Source of the DNA: a virus
Length of the DNA stretch: 64,000 nucleotides
Virus record (IMG/VR): IMGVR_UViG_3300026116_000003
Location: 1-64,000 of that record
Reading direction: 5' to 3' (one strand)
Positions 37,569 through 46,767 of this stretch are shown here, one piece after another (the first letter of the stretch is position 1; every line of letters starts with the position of its first letter). A program made the translations under genes and the position numbers. The notes under the pieces were generated by a model that was not told where the DNA came from, made no database searches, and saw nothing but the letters and a program-made list of their open reading frames with translations.

Positions 37569-38143
37569 GGAACAATACTTTGTTTTAATGCTCTCTCCCT
37601 AACTATTCTGACCCGCTCATCCGCCCGAGCTTGAGCTTCCATGTGGTCCAAGTAGTCTTTCTCCGCTGCTCGTGCGTTAGCTGCGTCTTCCGCAGTAGCC
37701 CCAGGACGTTGAAGAATAGCTAAAGCAAATTCCCAAGTCTTCTTCTTCTGAGCGCCCATCTTCGAATTCACATCCACGTGAATCTCTTCCATCTTAATCT
37801 GCTGAGCTACTGTTGCTTTGGTAAGCGAGTCTTTTACTTCTTTTGCAGCCCGAGCTGTCTCCAAGTTTTGTGCTTCCAGCTTGTCGCTCAATTCGCGGGC
37901 TCGCTTCTCTAATTGCTGCTCGACCTGCTTCGCCACTTCCAGTTGAGCGAGCCTCTGCTTCTCTAATTTCTCCGCCGTCTGCAAGCGAGCGAGCTCGGCG
38001 GCTTCAGCCACTCGTTTAGCTTTGTCCGCCTCCAGCTTTTGCATTACCAGAGAAATGATAAGAGCTATCGGCGTCGCTATAGCTCCAAGCTCTCTAGCGT
38101 TTTCCATAAAACCGCTAGCAGCAAACAAAATTAACTCATTCAT
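37565..38143 (-). CDS. membrane-anchored coiled-coil protein, i-spanin candidate
   Basis: 192 aa: N-terminal hydrophobic segment (ELGAIATPIALIISLVMQK) followed by about 100 residues of coiled coil (AEAAELARLQTAEKLEKQRL). Directly upstream is a short lipoprotein gene (3-nt gap), the arrangement of two-component spanins (inner membrane coiled coil plus outer membrane lipoprotein). Endolysin is not nearby. It could also be a structural or holin-associated protein. Confidence 0.5.
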   Translation of the reverse strand: MNELILFAASGFMENARELGAIATPIALIISLVMQKLEADKAKRVAEAAELARLQTAEKLEKQRLAQLEVAKQVEQQLEKRARELSDKLEAQNLETARAAKEVKDSLTKATVAQQIKMEEIHVDVNSKMGAQKKKTWEFALAILQRPGATAEDAANARAAEKDYLDHMEAQARADERVRIVRERALKQSIVP

Positions 38144-38146
38144 TTT

Positions 38147-38341
38147 TCAAAACGGTGGCGAAGAATTCCGGCCGAGTTCCAACAGGAGCTCATGTTCAAT
38201 CCGGAGCCGCGCCAGCTCGTATCTTAACTGGGCTACTTCGTTTGGGCAAGCCATAGGCCACCGCTCCTTCGGCAAGTCCAGCTTGTCGGTGGGCGCTGTC
38301 GTGCAGGCCGTGAGCAGCAAAAGCAAAAGGAAAAGTTTCAT
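38147..38341 (-). CDS. Rz1-like small lipoprotein, o-spanin candidate
   Basis: 64 aa from ATG 38341: MKLFLLLLLLTACTTAPTDK has a short signal peptide and lipobox (LLTAC). The mature part is charged/helical (EVAQLRYELARLRIEHELLL). Size, lipobox and neighbour fit an o-spanin. The start overlaps the TAA of the LamG-like gene. Confidence 0.6.
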   Translation of the reverse strand: MKLFLLLLLLTACTTAPTDKLDLPKERWPMACPNEVAQLRYELARLRIEHELLLELGRNSSPPF

Positions 38342-39078
38342 TAAGGCAGTCCCCACTTGGCTTTTAGATAGTTGTCGTAAAGGTTATCCACTTCTGCGTC
38401 GCTCCGGTGAGCTGTATAAGCAATAGCTTCGGCAATATCTCCTTTCATAATCGCACCGATATTGATTCCTTGACCCATGTGTGTAATGCCAAACACTCCG
38501 GGGTGTGTCGTTGTCCCGCGTGCTGTTTTATTCTCCCGATACCAAACCGTGACCCCATTACTTTTCAAGGTCATCATGTGAACGCTGCTGCTGACCGTAG
38601 CCAGAGTAGAAGAAGTGGCGTTCCCTCCTCCCATAGTTGACCCCATTTGCTCTACGCTTCCGGCCGTGAAAATCCTCGACATTTTATCATTACCAGCAGG
38701 GTTTCCCCAGATAGCAAATAAATCGCCTGCCACCATCGTAAATTTCCCAATAACAATCAGCGTAAATGAGCCGTTGAGTGAGATAGCTGAAGTCAGAAGA
38801 AGTTTGTCATTGTTGGGGCTGGCTACTCCGTCGAACCGGATGACGGACCGGCCGTTGATGATATTAGTTTTGAGCTGCGGCCGATTGGCTGCCGTCGCTT
38901 GAATAAGGTGGTTGGCGTTGCTGCTCCGGTCAGTGAACTTGGCGCTTGCGTTGTCAATCGCGGTGGCGTCCGCATAACCAAGATAGTCCGCGTCCCACCA
39001 GCCAGCAAGATTAGCGTAGTCTGTCGGGGCGGCGGCTGCGGCGGAAGGAGCCAGGAAAGGTAAAGTAGAAAAGTTCAA
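38341..39078 (-). CDS. LamG/concanavalin-like tail fibre protein
   Basis: 245 aa. After a low-complexity N-terminus (APSAAAAAPTDYANL) the sequence GWWDADYLGYADAT, then NRPQLKTNIINGRSVIRFDG and GDIAEAIAYTAHRSDAEVDN, is a LamG-type jelly-roll, common in phage fibres and capsid decorations. Overlaps the SGNH fibre gene by 4 nt. Confidence 0.7.
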   Translation of the reverse strand: MNFSTLPFLAPSAAAAAPTDYANLAGWWDADYLGYADATAIDNASAKFTDRSSNANHLIQATAANRPQLKTNIINGRSVIRFDGVASPNNDKLLLTSAISLNGSFTLIVIGKFTMVAGDLFAIWGNPAGNDKMSRIFTAGSVEQMGSTMGGGNATSSTLATVSSSVHMMTLKSNGVTVWYRENKTARGTTTHPGVFGITHMGQGINIGAIMKGDIAEAIAYTAHRSDAEVDNLYDNYLKAKWGLP

Positions 39079-41645
39079 GGTTGTGCTTTGTAAGAGTAAT
39101 AGACTAGCGCCTCTGTGCTCCCTTTACAGTGCAGCGCCAGCACTCCCACCTTGTTAGCAGCCAGGCTGGCGTCGATAGCTGCTCCAATCGGAATCCAGCT
39201 AGCGTTGACTGCCAGGTTCCGCAGCGTGCCATCGCTGACAATCCAAATCGTTTTCTTCTTCCCGTCGCCCCGGTTGCTCGTCGTCATGCTGGTAACGGCG
39301 GCAGTGAGAGACATGGTTTCTTCCTCCGCTGCGTCGAAGTCCCACACGGGCGTTGCGCTTGGGGTCTTGGTAGCAACGGAGGCGACGTAGTTCAATGCGC
39401 TCACTAAGTTCTTGCTGCCGTCAGTCCGGACGATTTGCGAGGCAGTAAGGCCGGCCATGTTTACGGTCCCGGTAAAGCTAGGGCTGGCCAGCGGTGCTTT
39501 GAGCGCAAGGTCTGTGTCTAGGTCGTAGCTGACCAGGTTCTTGCTGGCGTCCGTCTTCACCCAGCGCGACGCAGTTAAGTTAGGAATGTTAGCCACTCCC
39601 GCCGTCAAGCTCAGCGCCGTTGACCCGCTGTTCTGCAACAGGATTGTAGAGCCGCGAATCGTTATTGGAACCCACGCTGCCCCGCCCCGGTTGTAGCTGG
39701 TGATATAAGAAATTCCGCCATTGTATTCCAGTTCAAAGCCGCCCGTGCCGCCGGGGGAAACCATGCTGCCGAGCACCTGGAGCCCGCCGGCCATTGAGTT
39801 GTCAATCCCCGTGACGCCAATCTGCAAGCGGTCGCTGGCGTCCAAGCCGAGAATTGTTTTGACTACTCCGGCAAAAGTCAGCGCGTTCAAGCTCTGCGCG
39901 TTAGCCAGCAGCGCGTAGCTAGGGAGCCAGCGGTATCCGGCAGTGAAGTTATTTATCGCGCTGGAAACAATTCCAGCCACTAGCGCGTAGCCGGTCGCGT
40001 TCAAGTGGATAGCGTCGACGTTGTAGTAGGTCGTGTTCGAGTAGGAGCCATCCGTTCCCAAGTGGGTATTGCTAGCTAGGTCCGCCAGCCCATCGGCGAA
40101 GGTCGGCCAGTGCAACCGAATCAAAGCGTTGAAGGTATTTTTCAGCGAGTCCAGCGTCGCGGCCCCAATGCCCGTGCCTGTCCGGGAAATCATCGTGCAG
40201 ACAATGACGCTCCAGCCCGCTTTGCGACGGTAGTTGCAATAAGCGAGCAGCCGGTTGAATACAGTTTCGACGCTCGCCAAGTCTACCGCGAAGTCATTTG
40301 TCCCGCCCCAAATCACCACGACGTTCCGCCGCCCGCAGCGCGTGAATAACGTATCGACTGTATGGAAGGACGCATCCTGCATCATCAGCAAAGTACGGCC
40401 ACTCACTGCGGCTTGGGTTGCGGTAAACGTCTCCGTAGTGGAGAGCCCCGCTTGATACGTGGCGACAGATAGCGAGTCCCCGTCAGTAACTAGCGTACTC
40501 GTTACCACTGCTGTGCCGTTCTTAGCATCTTCCAAGCAGCGCCACTTCGTTGATGTATTGTCGTAGACTAAGAGCACTATTTGAGTAGGGATAACAATCA
40601 AGTCCTGCGTTAGGGAGAACTGGTTGCCGGCCGAACTGGAACTGGAAAGCTTTTTTAGCACCAGGTTGAAGCTGCCCACGTTGGCTAGCGCGATTACCCG
40701 GCCCGAAGCTCCACCAGTCAACCCCGTCAAGTTGCGAGAAGCGTCAGTGCTCACCCGAATAATACTGGCGGCTGACAATCCAGTAGGCGCCCAGTCGTCA
40801 GTATCAGCGCTAAGTTGAGTAGGAGTAATCACACCCGGCAGCGCGAAGCTTGTGCTCGCTTGCGTAACGACTGGCAAAGCAGCAGTGCCAGCTAAGTCTC
40901 CAGCCAGCTTGACCCGGCCCTTGAGTGCGGTCGTGGCGTCTTCTTCCGTATTGTCGATTTTATCCCATATCGTGCCGTTGAAAACAATCAAGTCCCCTAC
41001 GTTCCATTCAGCAATACCATCAATCGACGTAGTGCCAGCGACGCTTACCTTGTAGTAGAAGCCTTTAGTCCCGACTCCATCGGCCAGAGCCGGGGAATTC
41101 GTGCTGGAATTCCAAGTCCCCTGGTAATTCAGTCCGCCGACAACTGCTACCGGAAGGTCAGCTAGAACCAGAGAGCGGTAAGTCGGCGCAGCGTCAGCTC
41201 CAGTAGTCGGTCCGGCTTTGATTTTGTTGGCAGCTTGAGCATTTTCTGTTACCGCAAAACCACCCGCTCCGGTTACTGGCGAGCCCGCAACGCCGAAGTC
41301 TGACGGCATAGATAGAGCTACGCTGGTAACTGTCCCCGCTCCCGGCGTCGGAATAATTACCCAGCCACGCTGCGTGCTTTCCGGGTCGCTATCTGGAATA
41401 ATCAAGTCGGGAGAAGATTCCTGGTCGGTAGTCTCCTGGAGCTGATAGTGAGACAAGACGCCAGCAATGACTACTTTTACCGTAGGCCCCGTAACAATAC
41501 CAGTCACGTCGACGCCATCTAGGTTCCCCGCGCCTCCGCCCGTTAGCCCGGTGATACTCCACAACGGGAACGCCCACCGCGCTTTGTTCACCGCGTCGTC
41601 TACGTTGACGCCGGGATGTTCCGAAAGATAAGGAGTTAGTGCCAT
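39075..41645 (-). CDS. tail fibre with SGNH/GDSL esterase domain
   Basis: 856 aa. N-terminal repeats (LTGGGAGNLDGVDVTG) and a triple-helix-like middle (LPGVITPTQLSADTDDWAPT). A central SGNH hydrolase: TDGDSLSV (block I, Ser), VVIWGGTNDF (GxND, block III) and DAIHLNATGYALVAG (DxxH, block V). Such domains deacetylate polysaccharide or host glycans during adsorption. The C-terminus is fibre-like with repeated KDLVSYDLDTDLALKAPLAS-type segments. Confidence 0.75.
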   Translation of the reverse strand: MALTPYLSEHPGVNVDDAVNKARWAFPLWSITGLTGGGAGNLDGVDVTGIVTGPTVKVVIAGVLSHYQLQETTDQESSPDLIIPDSDPESTQRGWVIIPTPGAGTVTSVALSMPSDFGVAGSPVTGAGGFAVTENAQAANKIKAGPTTGADAAPTYRSLVLADLPVAVVGGLNYQGTWNSSTNSPALADGVGTKGFYYKVSVAGTTSIDGIAEWNVGDLIVFNGTIWDKIDNTEEDATTALKGRVKLAGDLAGTAALPVVTQASTSFALPGVITPTQLSADTDDWAPTGLSAASIIRVSTDASRNLTGLTGGASGRVIALANVGSFNLVLKKLSSSSSAGNQFSLTQDLIVIPTQIVLLVYDNTSTKWRCLEDAKNGTAVVTSTLVTDGDSLSVATYQAGLSTTETFTATQAAVSGRTLLMMQDASFHTVDTLFTRCGRRNVVVIWGGTNDFAVDLASVETVFNRLLAYCNYRRKAGWSVIVCTMISRTGTGIGAATLDSLKNTFNALIRLHWPTFADGLADLASNTHLGTDGSYSNTTYYNVDAIHLNATGYALVAGIVSSAINNFTAGYRWLPSYALLANAQSLNALTFAGVVKTILGLDASDRLQIGVTGIDNSMAGGLQVLGSMVSPGGTGGFELEYNGGISYITSYNRGGAAWVPITIRGSTILLQNSGSTALSLTAGVANIPNLTASRWVKTDASKNLVSYDLDTDLALKAPLASPSFTGTVNMAGLTASQIVRTDGSKNLVSALNYVASVATKTPSATPVWDFDAAEEETMSLTAAVTSMTTSNRGDGKKKTIWIVSDGTLRNLAVNASWIPIGAAIDASLAANKVGVLALHCKGSTEALVYYSYKAQP

Positions 41646-41649
41646 AAGC

Positions 41650-42138
41650 TTATTCTATAACCCAAAATTCAAAGCCGTCCGAAGTAATAAAGAGCACGTG
41701 GTCTGGACCGCTCTCCACTTCAAATGGACCGTAGCCAACCAGCTCAGCTTCCGCGTCTATTTCCGACTTGTCAATCAAATCAATGCGAGCAGTTACCGAC
41801 CATATTCCCTCCAGATACTCGCAAGCATAGCCGCCGATAAATCTTACCATCCAAACAGTCAGCTCTGTATTCTTCGGATAGCGAAGCTCAAGCGAGAAAG
41901 CAGCGGCTCCATTGCCGAGAGTATCAGCAAAGAAAGTTTGGAAAGCAGCATACTGGGTTTCGTTCAAGCGCCAGCTGACCGAAGCGGGGACATAGAACTT
42001 GTCGAACCGAGAGCGGCGCACAATCGGCCCGTCGTCAAACGAGCTGGAGATGGTAGCGTTGCGGTTCGCGCCCGCGTAGTCGATAAAGGGCAACGGGAGC
42101 TCAGTGGGCCAAACAATATCGATGGTAAGGACGCTCAT
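41650..42138 (-). CDS. minor tail protein (WPxxLP family)
   Basis: 162 aa: MSVLTIDIVWPTELPLPFID, then RRSRFDKFYVPASVSWRLNE and AAAFSLELRYPKNTELTVWM. Parallels the N-terminal domain of the 569-aa protein at 31596. In lambda-like tails a similar small protein (M/L region) connects tape measure and tip. Overlaps the tape-measure gene by 4 nt. Confidence 0.6.
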   Translation of the reverse strand: MSVLTIDIVWPTELPLPFIDYAGANRNATISSSFDDGPIVRRSRFDKFYVPASVSWRLNETQYAAFQTFFADTLGNGAAAFSLELRYPKNTELTVWMVRFIGGYACEYLEGIWSVTARIDLIDKSEIDAEAELVGYGPFEVESGPDHVLFITSDGFEFWVIE

Positions 42139-44684
42139 TTGCCCCTCCGGCGCAAGTCGAAGGACTTCTCCATCGCAGTCGGCACCACGCCGGAACCGTT
42201 CCGGATATCTCCACTGATTTCATTCTTTACCCGGCGAATCATTACCTCGATGACCCGCTCTGAGTCGTCGTTCTTTTCAGTAACTCGCGGCTGGACGTCC
42301 GTATAGTTGTTCACAACGACGCGCACCGGCTGGCTTCCGCCGAGCTTGTGGTTCGGAATAATCGTCCCCGACTGCGAAGGGGCAAAGAGCTCTGGCCCCT
42401 TTTCTCCGACGAGGAACGTAGAGCCCGGCGATACAGAACCACCCATGGCTTTGCCGCCAGCGAAAGAGAGCTTTACCGCCATCATGCTGGAAAGAATACC
42501 GGCGGTCTGCGAAGCAATAATAGCGACGGCAGCCAGCTTCTCCCATATCGTAGTCCCCTGGGCAAACCCATCAGAGATGGCTTTTTGGATATTGAGCATA
42601 GCCGAAGCAATCGAGAAAGCTTTTTGCATCGCGAACATGGCTTGATAGGCAACAGACTGCTTCCCTGCAGACTGCTCGACTATGGAAGCCAGCGTGCCAA
42701 ACGTCGACTCGCCAGCAGCCAGAGCTATCTGCTGCTGAGCTTGCGTCAGCTCTCTTACCTTGTTGTAATAATCAGTCAAGAGAGCCTTGCGCTTATCGTT
42801 GTGCTCTTTGTCGAGGCTCAACTCCAAATCGTGGAATGACTTCAGCTTTTCTATTTCTCCTTTGTAAAAAGCAATCTCAGAACCCGGTCTTCTCCCCGAT
42901 AGGCCCATCTTATCGATAGCCGCTGAAGCTTCTTCCACGCGCTTCTGGTGCGCCAGCGAGGCCGCGTTAGAAACCGCTACCGTCTTCTTGACACTCTTTT
43001 CTATCTCTTCGTTGTAGCCCTTAACGTGCGCGGTCGCTCCAGTAACTATCTTGCTGTATTCAGCGAGCAGTTTGTCGGAGAACTTGCCCTCGGTAACAAT
43101 CTTCCCCAGGTATACAGAAGCCGCTGCAGCGTCTTTAACGAGCTTGTCCGCCAGCTTGTCTGCGTCGGAAGCGTCGATATTCAGTTTGAACTTGAGCTCA
43201 TCGATATGCTTGCCACTCTTAGAGCCCATCCAGTCCGGCAGCTTGTCCGTAATGGCGTTGATGGTCCGGATGGCCAAATTCGCTCCAGCGACAATTCCAT
43301 TAATCGCGCCTTCTATTCCCCAAGTAATCCCCTTGACTACTGCTCCAACAACTTTCAGCAGCCCCGCCAGCGCCAGCTCAATAGCAATCTCCACGCCGAG
43401 AAACCCGACTTTGAAATACATCCAAGCGTCGCCGACTGCCCCGATAGCCGTAATAAACGTATCGCGGAAAAGCTCAGCAGCATGCTCCGCCGTCTCGGCA
43501 AAGTGAGTCGTGTCGTCCGTCGCTTTCAGCATCCACTTGGCGCCCATTTGCAAGATGGGCATAATCGCCAGCCCAATGCCGAGCAGGAAGTCTTTTACCC
43601 GATTCCAAATCGTCGTCATCTGCTTGCCGAAAGTCTCGTAGGAAAGCTCCGCCGACTTAGCCAGAGCTTCGTGATGCTCCCATTCATGAGCCGACATTCC
43701 CATCGCTTTGGCAAAGAGCGCGGTATTGCCGGCGGCTTTGAGCAGGACTACATCAATCTGCGCGCCGCTTAACCCCAAATTTTCCAAGATACCAAGAACG
43801 TCCCCGCCACGCTTCTGCACTTGGTTCAGCCCATCCATAAAAGAAAGGATGGCTCCGGCCGCGTCTTCTTTGAAAGCTTTGGTGAAAGCGTCGCCAGTCA
43901 TCCCCGCCGTCGCGGCAAACCGCTGGAGATTCGCGTCCTGAGCCGCGACAGACTTCGTCATATCTCCGAGCATCTTGTTGAAAGCCATCCCTCCACGTCC
44001 GGCGTCGACTCCAGCCGAAGTCAGACCAGCCGACAAGCCCATAATCTGAGGCGCAGTCAGCCCCGCAGCTTTGCCCATAGCTCCGATTTTAGCGGTCATG
44101 TCCAGCACTTCTCCAGCCGAAGTAGAGAGACGAGCGCCAAGCTTGACTGCGCTGGAAGCAACTCGTTCCAGTTCATTCTGCGGAATTTCCAGTAGCTGCC
44201 CAAACCGGATAATCTGCTTGGAAGATTCCTCTACCGATTCGTGAGTTACCGTTCCGAAGTCTACCATCGTCTTGGTAAACTCGACTATATTCTCCTTAGA
44301 GACTCCGAGCCTCAGCGCTGCGCTGGCTACCTTGTTGATTTCATTTACGTTGACCGGAATTGCCCGGGAAAGCTCCCGAAATGCTTCCTCCAGCCGATGA
44401 GTATCGTAGTAGTTTCCTTGCATCCGTTTGGAGATAGCGAGGAAAGACTCTTCAAACTCGTCGGCCAGGTGGACTGCCGCCAGACCTACGGCAGTAAAAG
44501 CCGCCGCGGTAGTCGCCGCCAAGCCAGCAACTGCTTTAACCATCTTGTCGGAGCCCTTGCTGACCGCGACTACCGCGTGCTCCATCCCTTTGACGAGCTC
44601 AGTAGAGTCAGCAGTAAGTTTGAGGAGCAGAGTCCCCAAACTCCCCGCGCCGAGAGCTTCTAAGATATGAGCGGCTTCAGACAT
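42135..44684 (-). CDS. tail tape measure protein (TP901 family)
   Basis: 849 aa. N-terminal MSEAAHILEALGAGSLGTLL, TP901-type core (AGLTAPQIMGLSAGLTSAGV; GGMAFNKMLGDMTKSVAAQD), hydrophobic segments (LAGLLKVVGAVVKGITWGIE; DFLLGIGLAIMPILQMGA), Gly-rich C-terminus (SVSPGSTFLVGEKGPELF). Tape measure proteins set tail length; 849 aa predicts a tail of about 125 nm by the usual 1.5 angstrom per residue rule. Confidence 0.9.
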   Translation of the reverse strand: MSEAAHILEALGAGSLGTLLLKLTADSTELVKGMEHAVVAVSKGSDKMVKAVAGLAATTAAAFTAVGLAAVHLADEFEESFLAISKRMQGNYYDTHRLEEAFRELSRAIPVNVNEINKVASAALRLGVSKENIVEFTKTMVDFGTVTHESVEESSKQIIRFGQLLEIPQNELERVASSAVKLGARLSTSAGEVLDMTAKIGAMGKAAGLTAPQIMGLSAGLTSAGVDAGRGGMAFNKMLGDMTKSVAAQDANLQRFAATAGMTGDAFTKAFKEDAAGAILSFMDGLNQVQKRGGDVLGILENLGLSGAQIDVVLLKAAGNTALFAKAMGMSAHEWEHHEALAKSAELSYETFGKQMTTIWNRVKDFLLGIGLAIMPILQMGAKWMLKATDDTTHFAETAEHAAELFRDTFITAIGAVGDAWMYFKVGFLGVEIAIELALAGLLKVVGAVVKGITWGIEGAINGIVAGANLAIRTINAITDKLPDWMGSKSGKHIDELKFKLNIDASDADKLADKLVKDAAAASVYLGKIVTEGKFSDKLLAEYSKIVTGATAHVKGYNEEIEKSVKKTVAVSNAASLAHQKRVEEASAAIDKMGLSGRRPGSEIAFYKGEIEKLKSFHDLELSLDKEHNDKRKALLTDYYNKVRELTQAQQQIALAAGESTFGTLASIVEQSAGKQSVAYQAMFAMQKAFSIASAMLNIQKAISDGFAQGTTIWEKLAAVAIIASQTAGILSSMMAVKLSFAGGKAMGGSVSPGSTFLVGEKGPELFAPSQSGTIIPNHKLGGSQPVRVVVNNYTDVQPRVTEKNDDSERVIEVMIRRVKNEISGDIRNGSGVVPTAMEKSFDLRRRGK

Positions 44685-44693
44685 AATTTAGTT

Positions 44694-45382
44694 TTAGTTT
44701 TTCTTGCTAACGTCCAGCTGGAGGAACGCGGCCCAAGCCGCTTTAGATTTCTGCATCTTTTCTTTAGCTTCTTCGACTACTTCCGTTGTACCAAGCAAGA
44801 AGTCCATCAGCTTGACTTTGTTCGGGTCAGCGACGAAAGAGCGCCGGACTTCGGAAGCGATTTGCGCCAGATACCAATCCTGCTTGGTCGTGACCCGCTG
44901 CTCCTGCTTCAAGTATTCCAGCCACTCGAGGAATTCGCTGAACGGCATTCGCTCGCGGAGCTCGTTGACTGGAATTCCTAAGTGAGAAGCAACGTCGAAC
45001 CAGCCATACCGCTCGCTTAATCTTTTTTTGTGCCGTCGGCCGCTTCCTCTTTAGTGCCAGAGAGCAGGTTGATACGCTGCGCTTCGTCGAACAAGCTCGA
45101 TACAGTTCCCGAAGGCCAGCTTTGAATCTCTTCCTTCTTTACGAGTATGCCCTCAACAGTATAAAGGCAGGAAGCGAGTAGCGCTGTTTGGAGCCCGTCG
45201 AACTTCTTTACCCCAGCCACCTTCCCCTTCTCGTCGAGCTTCATTCGCTCCCCCAGCTGGTCCAGATACTTGTCGCGCTGGCTGGCCGACATCTCCCGCA
45301 GCTCGTAGTGGACTTCTTTGCCGTCTAGCCCGGTGAGTATTACCGGCTCGGTCCGGGCCAGCAGAGTAAAGTTCAAACTCAT
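44694..45382 (-). CDS. tail assembly chaperone GT (frameshift product)
   Basis: Joins the G frame (45382 to the slip site) to the T frame (MPFSEFLEWLEYLKQEQRVT, ending KAAWAAFLQLDVSKKN) by a -1 shift at 45023-45029. With the shift, G reads on as RLSERYGWFDVASHLGIPVN into T, giving 229 aa. G and GT chaperone the tape measure during tail assembly; the two-product arrangement and place (between tube and tape measure) are classic. Confidence 0.8.
45017..45382 (-). CDS. tail assembly chaperone G
   Basis: 121 aa, MSLNFTLLARTEPVILTGLD, LREMSASQRDKYLDQLGERM, EEAADGTKKD at the end. Short mixed domain followed by an acidic tail that leads to the slippery site. Unshifted product of the G/GT pair. Confidence 0.8.
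   Translation of the reverse strand: MSLNFTLLARTEPVILTGLDGKEVHYELREMSASQRDKYLDQLGERMKLDEKGKVAGVKKFDGLQTALLASCLYTVEGILVKKEEIQSWPSGTVSSLFDEAQRINLLSGTKEEAADGTKKD
45023..45029 (-). promoter_or_regulatory. programmed -1 frameshift site A AAA AAA
   Basis: In the G frame the codons read ACA AAA AAA GAT TAA, so the heptamer A AAA AAA fits X XXY YYZ and lies two codons before the stop. A -1 shift continues in the T frame. Confidence 0.8.
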
Positions 45383-45389
45383 AAGACTC

Positions 45390-45836
45390 TTAAGATTCGC
45401 CTTCGGCCGCGTAAGCCGGAGCCACTTCCGCCCCTGACTCGTTAGTCAAACTCGGATGGAATACCAACGAAGCTGTAGGCTGGTCCCCTTCCTTGTGCTG
45501 GCTCGGAGTAAACGAATCAATCCAGCCCCAAAACTCGATAGTGGAATCGTCGGGGAAAGTAACAGTGATTGGTTGGTTGACTTGAACCTGAGCCACGATT
45601 TGTTCGAACGCTTCCGTAGCGTAAGCGCACGTGGCTGAGACTTGTCCGAACGTCTTCAGCTGCTTCGGAGCGGCTGTGCGCCAGCCTAAGCTCCGCATAT
45701 TGGTAATATCAATCGGCCCGCCTCCAGAGACCGGAGGCGGAGTGACTTCCTTCTCGTAAAGCTTAACGGTCGGAATATTAGCGAGCGTGATGATGGTCCG
45801 GAAACCATCTTTGAGCATGATTGCATTGGATGACAT
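45390..45836 (-). CDS. major tail tube protein
   Basis: 148 aa, MSSNAIMLKDGFRTIITLAN, with TPPPVSGGGPIDITNMRSLG, the loop between beta strands, and QPITVTFPDDSTIEFWGWID typical of Siphoviridae tube proteins (gpV fold). Position directly after the G/GT genes supports it. Confidence 0.8.
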   Translation of the reverse strand: MSSNAIMLKDGFRTIITLANIPTVKLYEKEVTPPPVSGGGPIDITNMRSLGWRTAAPKQLKTFGQVSATCAYATEAFEQIVAQVQVNQPITVTFPDDSTIEFWGWIDSFTPSQHKEGDQPTASLVFHPSLTNESGAEVAPAYAAEGES

Positions 45837-45841
45837 AAGTT

Positions 45842-46261
45842 TTATTCTAAGGTAACTACTGCGTTGATTGTGAAGTGCTGGCGGCGACGTCCGCCCTCTT
45901 CCTCAATCCCTACCGGAATAATATCACCGGTCCGAGACACGTTGAGGAGAGAATATACTTCCGTACTTGAAATAGCAACGATAACTCTGCCTAGGGAATC
46001 CAGTTCGGTAGCGATAGCATTAGCCTTCTCCCAGACGTCTGGATACGAGAGGCCACGCACTCTGATTTGAATCCCCGGATGCGTTACTTGCAAGCCGGTC
46101 GCCATTACTCGTCCGTCCATCTTTCCTGCGGTATCATAGACGCAAATGGCATTGTCTGGCGACTCTGGAAGGAAAGAAACAAAAGCCGTCCAGCTCCCAC
46201 TGGTTGCTGCCTGCCCCAGGTCGAGCAGGAGCTGGCGGATAATATCAGCAGGAGAGCTCAT
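45842..46261 (-). CDS. tail terminator / minor capsid 3-type protein
   Basis: 139 aa: MSSPADIIRQLLLDLGQAAT, AICVYDTAGKMDGRVMATG, HPGIQIRVRGLSYPDVWEKA. This pattern is typical of tail terminator (gpU/Minor_capsid_3) proteins which cap the tube. Flanked by the tube gene and the HK97 gp10-like gene. Confidence 0.75.
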   Translation of the reverse strand: MSSPADIIRQLLLDLGQAATSGSWTAFVSFLPESPDNAICVYDTAGKMDGRVMATGLQVTHPGIQIRVRGLSYPDVWEKANAIATELDSLGRVIVAISSTEVYSLLNVSRTGDIIPVGIEEEGGRRRQHFTINAVVTLE

Positions 46262-46264
46262 AGT

Positions 46265-46708
46265 TTAATGGGCAGAATGGCCACCAGAGTGGGAACCAGC
46301 CATTTCGTCGGCGACAATCTTCCTTATCTCTGGCTGAAGCCGGCGAGCTGGCTCTTCGAGGAACTTGGCTTGACCCTGGCCTTGAGGGTCCCAGTAGCTC
46401 CCGTGCGCGCCCTTACCCGTGCGCGGGAGTCCTTTTAGTTTCATCCCTACAGCTTCGTGTACGTAGAGAGCATACCCGGCGGTATAGCCGACTTCCACTA
46501 CCGTCTTCATACCTTCTCCGCGATGCCTGGTAAAAGCCGAAGCTTTCAAGTTCCCCAAGTCGACCGGAACAAGCTTCTGAGACTCGCGCTGGAGCATAAG
46601 CCCCGCTTTCTTCAGCCCTCGCTCACAGCCCTTGCCAAGATTCTCCTGCTTCTCTTTGAATTTTTTCAGAACTTCGGCCAGACCCGATAGTTCGTTCATG
46701 TTTGCCAT
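46265..46708 (-). CDS. HK97 gp10-like head-tail protein
   Basis: 147 aa from ATG 46708 (MANMNELSGLAEVLKKFKEK). The segment AGLMLQRESQKLVPVDLGNL, then KASAFTRHRG and YALYVHEAVGMKLKGLP is characteristic of HK97 gp10-type proteins. It directly follows a strong terminator and starts 9 nt after it. Confidence 0.85.
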   Translation of the reverse strand: MANMNELSGLAEVLKKFKEKQENLGKGCERGLKKAGLMLQRESQKLVPVDLGNLKASAFTRHRGEGMKTVVEVGYTAGYALYVHEAVGMKLKGLPRTGKGAHGSYWDPQGQGQAKFLEEPARRLQPEIRKIVADEMAGSHSGGHSAH

Positions 46709-46716
46709 AATTAAAA

Positions 46717-46749
46717 GTCCACGCACTCTGTGGAAGGGAGTGCGTGGAC
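46717..46749 (-). terminator. rho-independent terminator within the head-tail genes
   Basis: GTCCACGCACTC and GAGTGCGTGGAC (46717-46728, 46738-46749) form a perfect 12-bp stem with a 9-nt loop, followed on the minus strand by TTTTAATTA. It sits after the 141-aa gene and just before the gp10-like ATG, so it should cut head transcripts from tail transcripts unless antiterminated. Confidence 0.8.
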
Positions 46750-46767
46750 GCACAGAGCCCTGTGTAA

